A stretch of DNA of 64,000 nucleotides from the NCBI RefSeq assembly GCF_044466355.1, contig NZ_JBITMQ010000015.1:194359-258358 (forward strand). Direction: 5' to 3'. Below are positions 40,801 through 50,272 of the stretch, piece by piece. The position numbers were made by a program, and so were the translations under genes. Origin of the DNA: Actinophytocola sp044466355. Lineage in GTDB: Bacteria > Actinomycetota > Actinomycetes > Mycobacteriales > Pseudonocardiaceae. Within the stretch, counting starts at the first letter, position 1. Every line of letters begins with the position of its first letter. The notes beneath the pieces are model-generated. The model saw only the letters and a program-made list of their open reading frames with translations. It did no database searches and had not been told where the DNA came from.

Positions 40801-42250
40801 TGTTCCGCACCTGGCTCGTCAGGTTCGACGCCATGTTGTTCACGTTGTCGGTGAGATCACGCCACGTGCCCGCGACGCCCGTCACCTGGGCCTGGCCGCC
40901 GAGCTTGCCCTGCGTCCCCACCTCGCGGGCCACACGCGTGACCTCGTCGGCGAAGGAGGACAGCTGGTCCACCATCGTGTTGACCGTGTTCTTCAGGGCG
41001 AGGATCTCGCCCTGCGCGTCGACGGTGATCTTCTGCGACAGGTCGCCCTTCGCCACCGCCGTCGTCACCTGCGCGATGTTGCGCACCTGGCCGGTCAGGT
41101 TCCCCGCCAGCTGGTTCACGCTCTCGGTCAGGTTCCGCCAGGTCCCGGACACGCCCTCGACCTGCGCCTGACCGCCGAGCTGGCCCTCGGTGCCCACCTC
41201 GCGGGCCACCCTGGTGACCTCGTCGGCGAACGACGACAGCTGGTCCACCATCGTGTTCACGGTGTCCTTGAGCGCGACCATCTCCCCGCGGGCCTCGACG
41301 GTGATCTTCTGCGACAGGTCGCCCTTCGCCACCGCCGTCGTCACCTGCGCGATGTTGCGCACCTGGTCGGTGAGGTTCGCGGCGAGCTGGTTCACCGCGT
41401 CCGTCAGGTCCTTCCAGGTGCCCGCCACGTTCGGCACGGTCGCCTGACCGCCGAGCCGGCCCTCCGTGCCCACCTCGCGCGCCACCCGGGTGACCTCGTG
41501 CGCGAACACCCGCAGCGTGTCGGTCAGCGAGTTGATCGTCTCCGCCAGCTCCGCGATCTCGCCGCGGGCGCTCACCGTGATCTTGCGGGAGAGGTCACCC
41601 TGCGCGATCGCGGTTGCCGCCGTCGAGATCGACCGCACCTGGTTGGTGAGGTTCGACGCCATCGTGTTCACCGAGTCGGTGAGCGCCCGCCACGTACCGG
41701 ACACCCCGTGCACGTCGGCCTGACCACCGAGTTTGCCCTCGGTGCCGACCTCACGGGCCACGCGCGTGACCTCGTCCGCGAACGACGACAGCTGGTCCAC
41801 CATCGTGTTCACTGTTTGCCCGATGCGGTTGAACTCGCCGCGCAGCGGACGGCCCTCGATCTCGAGCGCCATGTGCTGCGACAGGTCACCTTCCGCGACG
41901 GCCGCGATCACGCGCGCGATCTCCGACGTGGGCCTGGCCAGGTCGTCGATCAGCGAGTTCACCGCGGCCGCGCCCGACGCCCACGAGCCGTCGAGCTGGT
42001 CGGAGTCCATCCGCTCGAGCATCCTGCCCTCGCGGCCGACGACTCTGCTGATCCGCAACAGGTCGCGGTTCCGGCGTTCCTGCAGCTCCACGACTGCGTT
42101 GAACCCGTCCACGACCTGCCCGGCCAGCCCGGTTCGACGTGCGAGACGCACGTCGAACTGGCCCTTCCGGACAGCGGTCGTCGCCGCCACGAGCTCGGAG
42201 AGCAGACCGTCGAGGTCGGCGTCGCGAGCCGTGACGTCTGGTCCGGCCAT
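37861..42250 (-). CDS. HAMP-array hybrid sensor histidine kinase (interrupted by an assembly gap)
   Basis: Starts at ATG 42250 (CTGGAGGCG upstream) and ends at 37861. Order: ~160-residue N-terminal region, seven readable tandem units of 92 residues (each starting VTRVAREVGTEGxLGGQAxV and ending VDQLSSFADE, HAMP/poly-HAMP type), GAF domain, coiled coil, HisKA (SHELRTPLN), HATPase (NAVKF, DTGIGI, GTGLGL) and a C-terminal receiver (VLMDAMMP). No transmembrane segment, so it is a cytosolic Nik1-like kinase. The frame changes across the 99-N gap because the gap length is arbitrary, not because of a mutation. Confidence 0.9.
40291..40389. other. assembly gap (99 N) inside the HAMP array
   Basis: The run of N falls exactly on a unit boundary: one flank ends GAG-G, the other begins GTC-ACG-CGT. 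Joining them with a 1-base overlap restores a perfect unit junction, so either nothing is missing or a whole number of 276-bp units is. Confidence 0.9.
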
Positions 42251-42369
42251 GAGTCGCCTCCAGGTGTTCGCCCTTGCAAGGAGTTTACGAGCGTCGTCAT
42301 GCACGCCCGGTGCCGTTCCCGACACGACCCCGTCACCAGCGCCTTCGGGCACCCGGCAGACTGCTCGGC

Positions 42370-44352
42370 ATGCGGCCCCCGTTCGAGCGACGTGCCAGGT
42401 TCCCAGGCGAGGCCAGTGCGCCGAGCGCGGCGCGCCGGTTCGTCCGGTCGGCGCTCGCCGAGGCGGGGCTCGACGAGCTGGCCGGCGACGCGGTGCTGCT
42501 CACCAGCGAACTCTGCGAGAACGCGGTGCTGCACGCGGGCACCGGCTTCACCATCGACCTGGCCGCCGACGGCGTCGAGCTGACCGTGGCGGTCACCGAC
42601 CAGGGCTCGGCGCCCATGGAGCTGCGCAGGAGCGTGCCGCCCGCGCCCGGCTCCCGGCGCGCCTCCCACGGCCGTGGCCTGGTGCTCGTCGACGCCGTGG
42701 CCGCCGCGTGGGGCAGCAGGCACGACAGCGGCGGGCACCACGTGTGGTTCACGCTGCGCGCCACCACCCCGCCGCCCGAGCCGGACGCACCCGCCGCGCC
42801 CGCCCCGGTGGCGTGGCCCGACCCGGACACCGCCCGCTGGCTGCTGCACCTGCCCGCCCCGCCGTCGCCGCTGCCGGTGCTGGTGACCGAGCTGCTGCGG
42901 CGCCTGTGCGACGTGCTCGACGCCCCGGGCGGCACGGTCGTGCTGGCCGACGACAACGGCGAGGACCTGCTGGCCGTCTACGGCGAGAAGGCGGACGAGC
43001 ACACGGTGACCGTGCCGTTGGCGCTGGAACCGCCGCGGTCCGGGCGCCTGACCGTGCACACCGACACCGCGGGCGCCGCCGAGCTGGCCCAGCTGACCGC
43101 GCAACGCGTCACGATCGCGATCGAAGCGGACAAACAGCACAGCGCTGACCGCGAGCAGTGGCTGTGGATGTCGTACCTGGCCGAGGCGACCGAGATGTTC
43201 GGCAACTCCCTCGACGTCCGGCTGACCGCCGCGATCGTGCCGCAGGTGCTGGTACCGCGGCTCGGCCGCTGGTGCGCGCTGCACCTGCTGGACGACCGCG
43301 GCAGGCTGCGGCTCGAGGCGCTCACCCACGTGCGCGAGGACGACATGGGCCCGCTGCGCGAGGGGCTCGCGCCGCTGACCGAACCGGACGGCGCCCTGAG
43401 CGTCCTGCTGGCCGACCGCACGCAGGCCGCCGGGCTCGGCGCCCCGCTCGACGGGGTCGCGGTGCCGCTGCGGGTCGGCGGCCGCGCGCTCGGCACGGTG
43501 AGCGTCGGCAGGCCCGCCGAGCGCGTGCACCGGCCGGAGGAGCTGCTGATCCTCACCGAGCTCGCCCGCCGCGCAGCGCAATCCCTGGACAACGCGCAAC
43601 GCGACAGCGCGCACGCCGCGACGTCGCAGGCACTGCAGCAGGCACTGCTCCCGCGTGCCCTGCCGGTGGCCGACGACGTGCGGTTCGCGGCGGCGTACCT
43701 GCCGGTCAGCGCGGGCGCGGACGTCGGCGGCGACTTCTACGACGTGCTCGCGCTCGGCCGCGACCGCTGGCTCGCGGTCGTCGGCGACGTGTGCGGCAAG
43801 GGCCCGCGGGCCGCCGCCCGCACCGGTCTCGTCCGCGACGTGCTGCGTGTCCTGCTGCGTGACGGGCAACCGCTCAACCGGACGTTCGAGCTGCTCAACG
43901 AGATGATGCTGGAGGCGGGTGACCCGTCGCAGTTCGCGACCGTCGCGCTCGCCGTGATCACCCGCCAGGACACGAACCCGACGTCGCTCGCGGTGGAGCT
44001 GGTGCTGGCCGGGCACGAGCAGCCCGCGCTCGTGCACGAGGACGGCACCGTCAACTACCTCGGCACACACGGCAGCGCGGTCGGGCTGGTGCGCCGGTTC
44101 GCGGTACACCCGACCCGCCACGTGCTGCTGTCCGGCGACACGCTCGTGTTCTACACCGACGGGGTGACCGAACACCGCCGCGGCGCCGAGCTGTTCGGCC
44201 CGGAGCGCCTCGCCGAGGCGTTGCGCCGCGCGACGCCCCGCACCGCGGACGGCGTGATCGCGGGCGTCCGGCAGGCTGTCGACGACTTCTCTCCCGAGCC
44301 GCACCGCGACGACATCGCGATCGTGGCCGTACAGGTGCCCCCACAGGGCTAG
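42370..44352 (+). CDS. SpoIIE-type PP2C phosphatase with HATPase and GAF domains
   Basis: 660 residues: N-terminal HATPase (LTSELCENAVLHAG; HGRGLVLVDAVA), one or two GAF-like regions (~160-430), and a C-terminal SpoIIE/RsbU phosphatase (VSAGADVGGDFYDVL, VVGDVCGKGPRAA, TDGVTEHR, DDIAIV metal Asp residues). It combines a kinase-like and a phosphatase module and probably sets the phosphorylation state of the STAS protein encoded 12 bp downstream. ATG 42370. It is divergent from the HAMP kinase. Confidence 0.9.
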   Translation: MRPPFERRARFPGEASAPSAARRFVRSALAEAGLDELAGDAVLLTSELCENAVLHAGTGFTIDLAADGVELTVAVTDQGSAPMELRRSVPPAPGSRRASHGRGLVLVDAVAAAWGSRHDSGGHHVWFTLRATTPPPEPDAPAAPAPVAWPDPDTARWLLHLPAPPSPLPVLVTELLRRLCDVLDAPGGTVVLADDNGEDLLAVYGEKADEHTVTVPLALEPPRSGRLTVHTDTAGAAELAQLTAQRVTIAIEADKQHSADREQWLWMSYLAEATEMFGNSLDVRLTAAIVPQVLVPRLGRWCALHLLDDRGRLRLEALTHVREDDMGPLREGLAPLTEPDGALSVLLADRTQAAGLGAPLDGVAVPLRVGGRALGTVSVGRPAERVHRPEELLILTELARRAAQSLDNAQRDSAHAATSQALQQALLPRALPVADDVRFAAAYLPVSAGADVGGDFYDVLALGRDRWLAVVGDVCGKGPRAAARTGLVRDVLRVLLRDGQPLNRTFELLNEMMLEAGDPSQFATVALAVITRQDTNPTSLAVELVLAGHEQPALVHEDGTVNYLGTHGSAVGLVRRFAVHPTRHVLLSGDTLVFYTDGVTEHRRGAELFGPERLAEALRRATPRTADGVIAGVRQAVDDFSPEPHRDDIAIVAVQVPPQG

Positions 44353-44364
44353 GAAGGAAAGCCG

Positions 44365-44703
44365 ATGCCCGAGCACGTGCGGTTGCGGGTCGCCAGACCG
44401 GCGCAGGACTGCGTGGTCCTGACCGTGAACGGTGAGATCGACCTGGTCAGCGCTCCTGAGCTGGCGGCCGCGTTCGAGGAGTACCTCGACGGCACACCGT
44501 GCGTCGTGGTCGACCTGACCGACGTGACGTTCTTCGGGTCACTCGGTCTCGCGACCCTCGTCCGGATGACCGCGCTCGCCGAGTCGAGCGGCGTGCGACT
44601 CGCGCTCGTGCCGGGACCGCTCGTGAAGAGGACCATGGAACTGACGCGGACGGCGGAGCTGTTCACCGTGTACGAATCGGTGGCGGACGCACGCCGCGGC
44701 TGA
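44365..44703 (+). CDS. STAS-domain anti-anti-sigma factor
   Basis: 112 residues. VNGEIDLVSAPELAAAFEEYL...CVVVDLTDVTFFGSLGLATLV shows the STAS fold and the phospho-Ser in FFGSLGL. ATG 44365 has AGGAAAG upstream. Cotranscribed with the SpoIIE phosphatase, its presumed activator. Confidence 0.9.
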   Translation: MPEHVRLRVARPAQDCVVLTVNGEIDLVSAPELAAAFEEYLDGTPCVVVDLTDVTFFGSLGLATLVRMTALAESSGVRLALVPGPLVKRTMELTRTAELFTVYESVADARRG

Positions 44704-44788
44704 CGGTTGGACCGGGGCGAAACGGGGTACCCGGCGCCGACACACAGGCGGACGGGACGGGCCCGGCCAACGAGGCGTGGGAGTCGCG

Positions 44789-45049
44789 ATGCTCAGCCAC
44801 GACGAAGACCGGCATCTGCGGGAGATCGAACGCTGGTTCGAGGAGTCCGATCCGGCGTTCACGAAAATGTTGCGCGACCACCAGCCGCCACCACGCAGGC
44901 ACCTGCGCTCGGCGGCGCGGGTGGCCGTGGACGTGACCGGCGCCCTGCTGTTCGTGGTCGGCGCTGCCGCGGCGAGTGCCGTCCTCATGGTGTTCGGCAT
45001 CCTGACACTCGCCGTCGGCGCCTGCCTCCACCTGGCGGGCCGTTACTAG
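44789..45049 (+). CDS. DUF3040 small membrane protein
   Basis: 86 residues. The N-terminus MLSHDEDRHLREIERWFEES is the DUF3040 signature, followed by a basic stretch and two transmembrane segments (about 50-80). Common in actinomycetes, function unknown. It lies 85 bp after the STAS gene. Confidence 0.88.
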   Translation: MLSHDEDRHLREIERWFEESDPAFTKMLRDHQPPPRRHLRSAARVAVDVTGALLFVVGAAAASAVLMVFGILTLAVGACLHLAGRY

Positions 45050-45065
45050 GCGGAGAATGTCCTGC

Positions 45066-45971
45066 ATGGATCTCCGCGTCATGACCGAACCGCAACAGGG
45101 TGCCTCCTACGACACGCAGCTCGCGATGGCCAGGTCGGCGGAGGAACTCGGCTTCTCGGCCTGGTTCCGGTCCGACCACTACCTGCACATGTCCGGCGAC
45201 GGCATGCCCGGCCCCACCGACGCGTGGGTGACGCTGGCGGGCCTCGCCCGTGAGACGTCCACCATCCGGCTCGGCACGATGGTGACCGCGGGGACCTTCC
45301 GACTGCCCGGCGTGCTCGCGATCCAGGTCGCCCAGGTCGACCAGATGTCCGGCGGGCGCGTCGAACTGGGCCTCGGGGCGGGCTGGTTCGAGGAGGAGCA
45401 CCGCGCGTACGGCATCCCGTTCCCCACCGCGCGGCACGCCCGGCTCGAGGAGCAGCTGGAGATCGTGACCGGCCTGTGGGCCACCCCGGTCGGCTCGACG
45501 TATTCGTTCGACGGGAAGTACTACCAGCTCACGGACTCCCCCGCGCTGCCCAAGCCGGTCCAGTCCCCGATCCCGGTGGTCATCGGCGGTCTCGGCCCAA
45601 CCCGCACCCCCGCGCTCGCCGGGAGGTACGCGCACGAGTTCAACGTGCCGTTCGCGTCGGTCGCCGAGACGGCGGCGCAGTTCGAGCGCGTGCGGAAGGC
45701 CGCGGACGGCCGCGAGCTGGTGTACTCGGCGGCCGTCGCCACGTGCGTCGGCAAGGACGACGCCGAGGTGTCCCGCCGCGCGGCGGTGATCGGCCGCGAC
45801 GTCGACGAACTGAAGGCCAGCGGCGCCGCGGGCACCCCGGAGGAGGCGGCGGCGAAGCTCCGCGCGTACGCCGAGGCGGGCGCGTCGCGGATCTACCTGC
45901 AGCTCATCGACATGACCGACCTGGACCACCTGAACCTCATCGCGTCCGAAGTCCGCCCGCTGCTGGGATGA
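45066..45971 (+). CDS. LLM-class F420-dependent oxidoreductase
   Basis: About 301 residues, a luciferase-like barrel: AMARSAEELGFSAWFRSDHYL at the start, LGTMVTAGTFRLPGVLA, GGRVELGLGAGWFEEEHRAYGIPFP, and PIPVVIGGLG. It probably transfers hydride to or from an unknown substrate with coenzyme F420. ATG 45066 has GGAGA nine bases upstream; ATG 45057 would put that site directly against the start. The stop overlaps the next start (ATGA). Confidence 0.88.
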   Translation: MDLRVMTEPQQGASYDTQLAMARSAEELGFSAWFRSDHYLHMSGDGMPGPTDAWVTLAGLARETSTIRLGTMVTAGTFRLPGVLAIQVAQVDQMSGGRVELGLGAGWFEEEHRAYGIPFPTARHARLEEQLEIVTGLWATPVGSTYSFDGKYYQLTDSPALPKPVQSPIPVVIGGLGPTRTPALAGRYAHEFNVPFASVAETAAQFERVRKAADGRELVYSAAVATCVGKDDAEVSRRAAVIGRDVDELKASGAAGTPEEAAAKLRAYAEAGASRIYLQLIDMTDLDHLNLIASEVRPLLG

Positions 45972-46471
45972 GCCGGCGGGCGGCGGCCGCACTCGGTGAC
46001 GGCTGGCATGTCGGGGTCGTCGCGGCGGTGGCCGAGGAGACCGGGGTCCTGTTGAACGTGCTCGGTGTCGGGCAGGGCCGCCGGTTCCACACGGGCCGGA
46101 TGGCGGTGCCCTCCGGCGTGACCTACCTCGTGGTCACGCCGGACGGGACGGCCTCGTTCGACGTGCTGGTGCGGCGGTACGCCCCGGCGGTCGTGGTGTT
46201 CGTCGGCGGTGGCGGGGACGTCGCCATCACGCACGAGCCGCGCGGGCCGGTGCGGGACGCGGTCGGCGCGTTCTTCACGGCGGCCGGGGAACCCGCGCCG
46301 CTGCCCGGATTCGGTGGTGCGCCGTCGTTCCACGTGATGCGCGGGGTGCCCGGCCCGCCGCCGTTCGCGCCCGCCCGGGCCCCGCGTGCCTGGGCGGTCG
46401 TGCGCGGCGACACCGCGAACGCCGCCCAGGCGTTGCGTTACCTCATCCCCTACCTGCGCTCACGCCTCTAG
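45968..46471 (+). CDS. unknown protein, weakly nucleosidase-like
   Basis: 167 residues. The start WHVGVVAAVAEETGVLLNVLG and AVVVFVGGGGDVA loosely recall the first strands of nucleoside phosphorylase-type proteins, but the catalytic motifs cannot be identified. It is coupled to the LLM oxidoreductase by a 4-bp overlap. The 3' end overlaps the convergent C15-like gene by 12 bp. Confidence 0.5.
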   Translation: MSRRAAAALGDGWHVGVVAAVAEETGVLLNVLGVGQGRRFHTGRMAVPSGVTYLVVTPDGTASFDVLVRRYAPAVVVFVGGGGDVAITHEPRGPVRDAVGAFFTAAGEPAPLPGFGGAPSFHVMRGVPGPPPFAPARAPRAWAVVRGDTANAAQALRYLIPYLRSRL

Positions 46472-47695
46472 CGCGACGGTCAGCACCGCACGGATCTGGT
46501 CGACCATGTCCTGCTGGTTCCGCTCGAACACCGGGTCGGTCAGCTCCGTCGTGTTGTCCGGGGCGAACTGCAGCACGGGCGTGTGCAGGTGCCCGCCCGG
46601 CGTGGTCAGGCCGAGCGCGTCCCGCAGCAGGGTCGCGCGGTAGGCGATCTCGTTGGACAGGTAGTTGCCGCCACCACCGGCACGCGCCACCGAACCCGGC
46701 GTCGGACCGGTCGGCGACACCACCGGAGTGGTCTGGCCCGCCGGGATCTCGGTCACCGATGTGTTGTCGTACACCGGGAAACGGCCGGTCGGGGCGGCGA
46801 CGATCGCCGCGTACGGCAGGGTCGTCGGCACGAACTCGGGCGCGGGGGTCACCGTCGGCACACCGGTCGGGATCGGGATCACCCCGGTGCGCGAGATGTT
46901 GTCGTTGTCGGGGAAACCGCCGCGCCAGCGGCCGTTGTACCGCTCCACGTCGAAGCGGCCGACGCGGCCCTGGCTGACCGTGGTGAACATGTCGACCTTC
47001 GGCAGCCACGGCTGGATCGTGTGTTCCACCATGCCCGCCGCGAACGGGTCCCACAGCACCGGGAACATCGCGGTCTCGACACGTGCCGGGCCGTTCGCGG
47101 TCTCGATCACGGTGCCGTCGAGCGCGAGCGCGTTGACGCCGGACGGGTTGCTGCGCCGGATGTCCTGGTCGAGCTGGAACGGGTCGAACCCGGTGACCAG
47201 GACTTTCCGCTTGCCACGCGGGTAGGAGATCGTGTCCTGGCCGCGGGACGTCCGCTCCAGCACGCCGATCAGCTCGGCGCGGTCGGCGGGTGACAGCGCG
47301 AACGACGGTGTCCACTGCCGCACCGCCTTCGTGAGCTGCAGCCGTGCCCAGTACAGCGGGCGGTCGTCGGTCACCGGCAGCGTGCCGGGCGGCAGCTTGC
47401 CCTGTGCGCGTGCGACGGCGGCGGCCCACAGCGCGCGGCCCTGCACACCGATCGCCGCGGTGGCGGCGCGGTTGTTCGGCAGCGGGCACAGCGACGGCGT
47501 GAACACGCGCTCGAAGCGGTCGAAACCGCTGCGCCGCAGGATTTCCGCTGGTTGGGGCAGTGCGAGGCGCCGCTCGGAGACGGTGAGCGGCGCGGCCGGG
47601 TCGGCGCACGTCGGTGCGGCGGCGGCGGTGACGGTCGGGACGAGTGTTCCGGCCAGCCCGAGAACGGCGGCCGCGAGCAGGGTGCGAACTCTCAT
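46460..47695 (-). CDS. exported pyroglutamyl-peptidase-I-like protein (C15 fold, Ser at the Cys position)
   Basis: 411 residues. A signal peptide (VRTLLAAAVLGLAGTLVPTVTAAAA) precedes a ~150-residue extension, then the C15 start KVLVTGFDPF...SNPSGVNALALDG. The segment that normally carries the nucleophile (YxCN) reads NYLSNE, and the His-bearing GGHLHTPVL follows. So Cys is replaced by Ser, which may mean a serine variant or an inactive binding protein. ATG 47695 has CGAGG nine bases upstream. Twice the usual length of cytoplasmic C15 enzymes (about 215). Confidence 0.75.
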   Translation of the reverse strand: MRVRTLLAAAVLGLAGTLVPTVTAAAAPTCADPAAPLTVSERRLALPQPAEILRRSGFDRFERVFTPSLCPLPNNRAATAAIGVQGRALWAAAVARAQGKLPPGTLPVTDDRPLYWARLQLTKAVRQWTPSFALSPADRAELIGVLERTSRGQDTISYPRGKRKVLVTGFDPFQLDQDIRRSNPSGVNALALDGTVIETANGPARVETAMFPVLWDPFAAGMVEHTIQPWLPKVDMFTTVSQGRVGRFDVERYNGRWRGGFPDNDNISRTGVIPIPTGVPTVTPAPEFVPTTLPYAAIVAAPTGRFPVYDNTSVTEIPAGQTTPVVSPTGPTPGSVARAGGGGNYLSNEIAYRATLLRDALGLTTPGGHLHTPVLQFAPDNTTELTDPVFERNQQDMVDQIRAVLTVALEA

Positions 47696-47794
47696 GCGCG
47701 CCATCCTCGCGCAGAACTTCGGCGCGCCGCGAGGGTCCGGTATCGAACACACGGCATAATTGATCTTCGCTGTCGATCAGAGGGGGCACTGCCG

Positions 47795-48577
47795 ATGATG
47801 GGCCGAACGCACGCGCTGACCGGCTGGTGCGCGGGGCTTGGCGTCGCACAGTTCGTCGGGGCGACGTCCATCGAGCAGGCGTTGCTGTTCGCCGTCACCA
47901 CATCCGGTTTCGCGTTGCTGCCGGACCTCGACCACCCGCACGCCCGCGCGTCGAAGCTGCTCGGCCCGTTGTCCCGCGCGGTGTCGTGGCTGCTGCGGCA
48001 CGCGTCGGCCGCGATCTACGCGGTCACGAAAGGCCCCCGCGACGAACGGAAACGCGGCACGCACCGGCACCTGTCGCACACCGTGCTGTTCGCCGTGGGC
48101 GTCGGCTTCGCGGCGAGTGTGGGCACCGAGGCGGGCGGTCCGTACGCGGTGGCGGCCGTCGCGGTGCTGGGTCTGCTGCTGGCGCAGGACGCGCTCGGCG
48201 ACTGGATGATCATCGTGTCGGCGGCGGCCGTGGTGTGGTGGCTGAACCAGGCGGGCCCCGATCCGCTGGCCGATCTGGGCAGGTTGTCCGGCCTGATGGG
48301 CATCGCCGTCGCCGTCGGCTGTGTCACCCACTGCCTCGGCGACGCGATCACCGAGTCCGGCTGCCCGTTCCTGTTCCCGGTCCCCATCAAGGGTGAGACC
48401 TGGTACGAGCTGCGCCCGCCCAAGGCGTTGCGGCTGCGCACGGGCAAGCGCGTGGAACGCATGGTGGTGTTCCCGGTGTTCGCGGTGCTGGGCCTGCTGC
48501 TGATCCCGGGCGCGTGGCAGTTCGGCTTCGAGTTCGTGGAGCGCATGTTCACCCCGCCCGCGGAGGCCGCACCGTAA
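47795..48577 (+). CDS. membrane metal-dependent hydrolase (YdjM/DUF457 family)
   Basis: 260 residues. MGRTHALTGW at the start, LLPDLDHPHARASK, GTHRHLSHTVLF and THCLGDAITESGCPFLFP supply the conserved His/Asp metal site between four or so transmembrane segments. Family members are poorly characterised and often lie near lipid or stress genes. ATG 47795 with AGGGGGC upstream. Confidence 0.85.
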   Translation: MMGRTHALTGWCAGLGVAQFVGATSIEQALLFAVTTSGFALLPDLDHPHARASKLLGPLSRAVSWLLRHASAAIYAVTKGPRDERKRGTHRHLSHTVLFAVGVGFAASVGTEAGGPYAVAAVAVLGLLLAQDALGDWMIIVSAAAVVWWLNQAGPDPLADLGRLSGLMGIAVAVGCVTHCLGDAITESGCPFLFPVPIKGETWYELRPPKALRLRTGKRVERMVVFPVFAVLGLLLIPGAWQFGFEFVERMFTPPAEAAP

Positions 48578-48587
48578 TGTGGGTGCC

Positions 48588-49232
48588 ATGCCTGCGAAGC
48601 GAGCGCTCGTGGTACGTGGCGGCTGGGACGGCCACGACCCGGTGGCGACGACCGACCGGTACGCGAAGTTCCTGACCGAACACGACTACGCGGTGACCAG
48701 TTCGTCCACTTTGGACGCCTATCTCGATGATCTGTCCGGTATCGATCTGATCGTCCAGTGCTGGACGATGGGCACCATCACCGACGACCAGCTGTCCGGG
48801 CTGCTCGCGGCGGTGCGAGCCGGGACCGGGTTCGCCGGGTGGCACGGCGGGATCGTGGACGCGTTCCGCGACCGGCCCGGCTACCACCTGCTGACCGGCG
48901 GCCAGTTCATCCACCACCACAAGGACTTCGTGTCGTACGTGGTGCACCCGGTCGGCGAGCACCAGGTCGTGGCGGACGTGGAGCCGTTCGAGGTGCACAG
49001 CGAGCAGTACTACCTGCACGCCGACCCGGGCAACGAGGTGCTGGCGACCACCGAGTTCCTGCCGGACCCGGACCGCCCGGAGATCGGGACACCGACGATG
49101 CCGGTCATGTGGGTGCGGCAACACGGCGCCGGCCGCGTGTTCGTGACGGCGATCGGGCACCGGATGGCCGACCTGGAGCTGCCCGCCGTGCACGAGACGC
49201 TGACGAGGGGCCTGCTGTGGGCGACACGCTGA
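48588..49232 (+). CDS. ThuA-domain protein
   Basis: 214 residues. RALVVRGGWDGHDP, GFAGWHGGIVDAFRD and the C-terminal GRVFVTAIGHRMADLE follow the ThuA glutamine-amidotransferase-like fold. ThuA proteins act in trehalose or other sugar use. Overlaps the oxidoreductase gene by 16 bp, the usual ThuA/ThuB-like pairing. Confidence 0.9.
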   Translation: MPAKRALVVRGGWDGHDPVATTDRYAKFLTEHDYAVTSSSTLDAYLDDLSGIDLIVQCWTMGTITDDQLSGLLAAVRAGTGFAGWHGGIVDAFRDRPGYHLLTGGQFIHHHKDFVSYVVHPVGEHQVVADVEPFEVHSEQYYLHADPGNEVLATTEFLPDPDRPEIGTPTMPVMWVRQHGAGRVFVTAIGHRMADLELPAVHETLTRGLLWATR

Positions 49233-50272
49233 GGGTCGGGCTCGTCGGCATCGGCAACATCAGCGGCCAGTACCTCGACACGCTCCCCCGGCTGCCGGGG
49301 GTGTCGCTGGTGGCGGCGGCGGACCTGGACCCGGCACGAACGGTGCCGGACGTGCGGATGCTGCGGCCCGAGGAGCTGTACGCGGCCGACGACGTGGACC
49401 TGGTGCTGAACCTGACGATCCCGCGGGCGCACGCGGACGTCGCGCTGTCGGCGATCGGCGCGGGCAAGCACGTGTACGGCGAGAAGCCCCTCGCACTGTC
49501 CACAGTGGAAGGCCGGGAGGTGCTGGCCGCGGCGTCCTCGGCGGGGGTGCGGGTGGGGTGTGCGCCCGACACCGTGCTGGGGACGGGAACGCAGACCGCG
49601 CGGCGCTGCCTGGACGACGGCATGATCGGCACCCCGGTGGCGGCCACGGCGTTCATGGTGACGCCGGGACACGAACGCTGGCACCCGGACCCGGAGTTCT
49701 ACTACCGGCCGGGCGGTGGCCCGCTGTTCGACATGGGCCCGTACTACCTGACCGCGCTGGTCACACTGCTGGGCCCGGTGCGGCGGGTGACGGGTCTGGC
49801 GTCGACGCCGCGAGCGACGCGGACGATCGGCAGCGGTCCGCGCGCGGGCACGGAGTTCCCGGTCGCGGTGGCGACGCACGTGGCCGGCGTGCTGGAGCAC
49901 GAGAACGGCGCGATCACCACGCTGATGATGAGCTTCGACGTGTGGGCCGCGAACCTGCCGCGCATCGAGGTCTACGGCACACACGGGGCCCTGTCGGTCC
50001 CCGACCCGAACGCCTTCGACGGCGACGTGAAACTGTACGAGCCCGGCAGGGAATGGCGCACGGTCCCGACGAACGCGGGCTACCGGAACGCGGGCCGGGG
50101 CACCGGCGTAGCCGACCTGGCAGCCGCCGTGGCGAACAACACCGAACACCGCGCGAACGGCACCCTGGCCTACCACGTACTGGACATCATGGAGTCCCTC
50201 CTGCACGCCACCGACCAAGGCCAAACACAACCCGTCACGAGCACCACCCCCCGCCCCACCCCAGTCCCGTAA
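49217..50272 (+). CDS. Gfo/Idh/MocA-family oxidoreductase
   Basis: 351 residues. N-terminal Rossmann VGLVGIGNISGQYL, the EKPLALS motif with the catalytic-region Lys, then the C-terminal alpha/beta domain including GGGPLFDMGPYYL. It probably oxidises a sugar or inositol at a ring position with NAD(P), together with the ThuA partner. GTG 49217 starts inside the thuA-like gene. The gene ends 1 bp before the second palindromic repeat element. Confidence 0.9.
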   Translation: MGDTLRVGLVGIGNISGQYLDTLPRLPGVSLVAAADLDPARTVPDVRMLRPEELYAADDVDLVLNLTIPRAHADVALSAIGAGKHVYGEKPLALSTVEGREVLAAASSAGVRVGCAPDTVLGTGTQTARRCLDDGMIGTPVAATAFMVTPGHERWHPDPEFYYRPGGGPLFDMGPYYLTALVTLLGPVRRVTGLASTPRATRTIGSGPRAGTEFPVAVATHVAGVLEHENGAITTLMMSFDVWAANLPRIEVYGTHGALSVPDPNAFDGDVKLYEPGREWRTVPTNAGYRNAGRGTGVADLAAAVANNTEHRANGTLAYHVLDIMESLLHATDQGQTQPVTSTTPRPTPVP

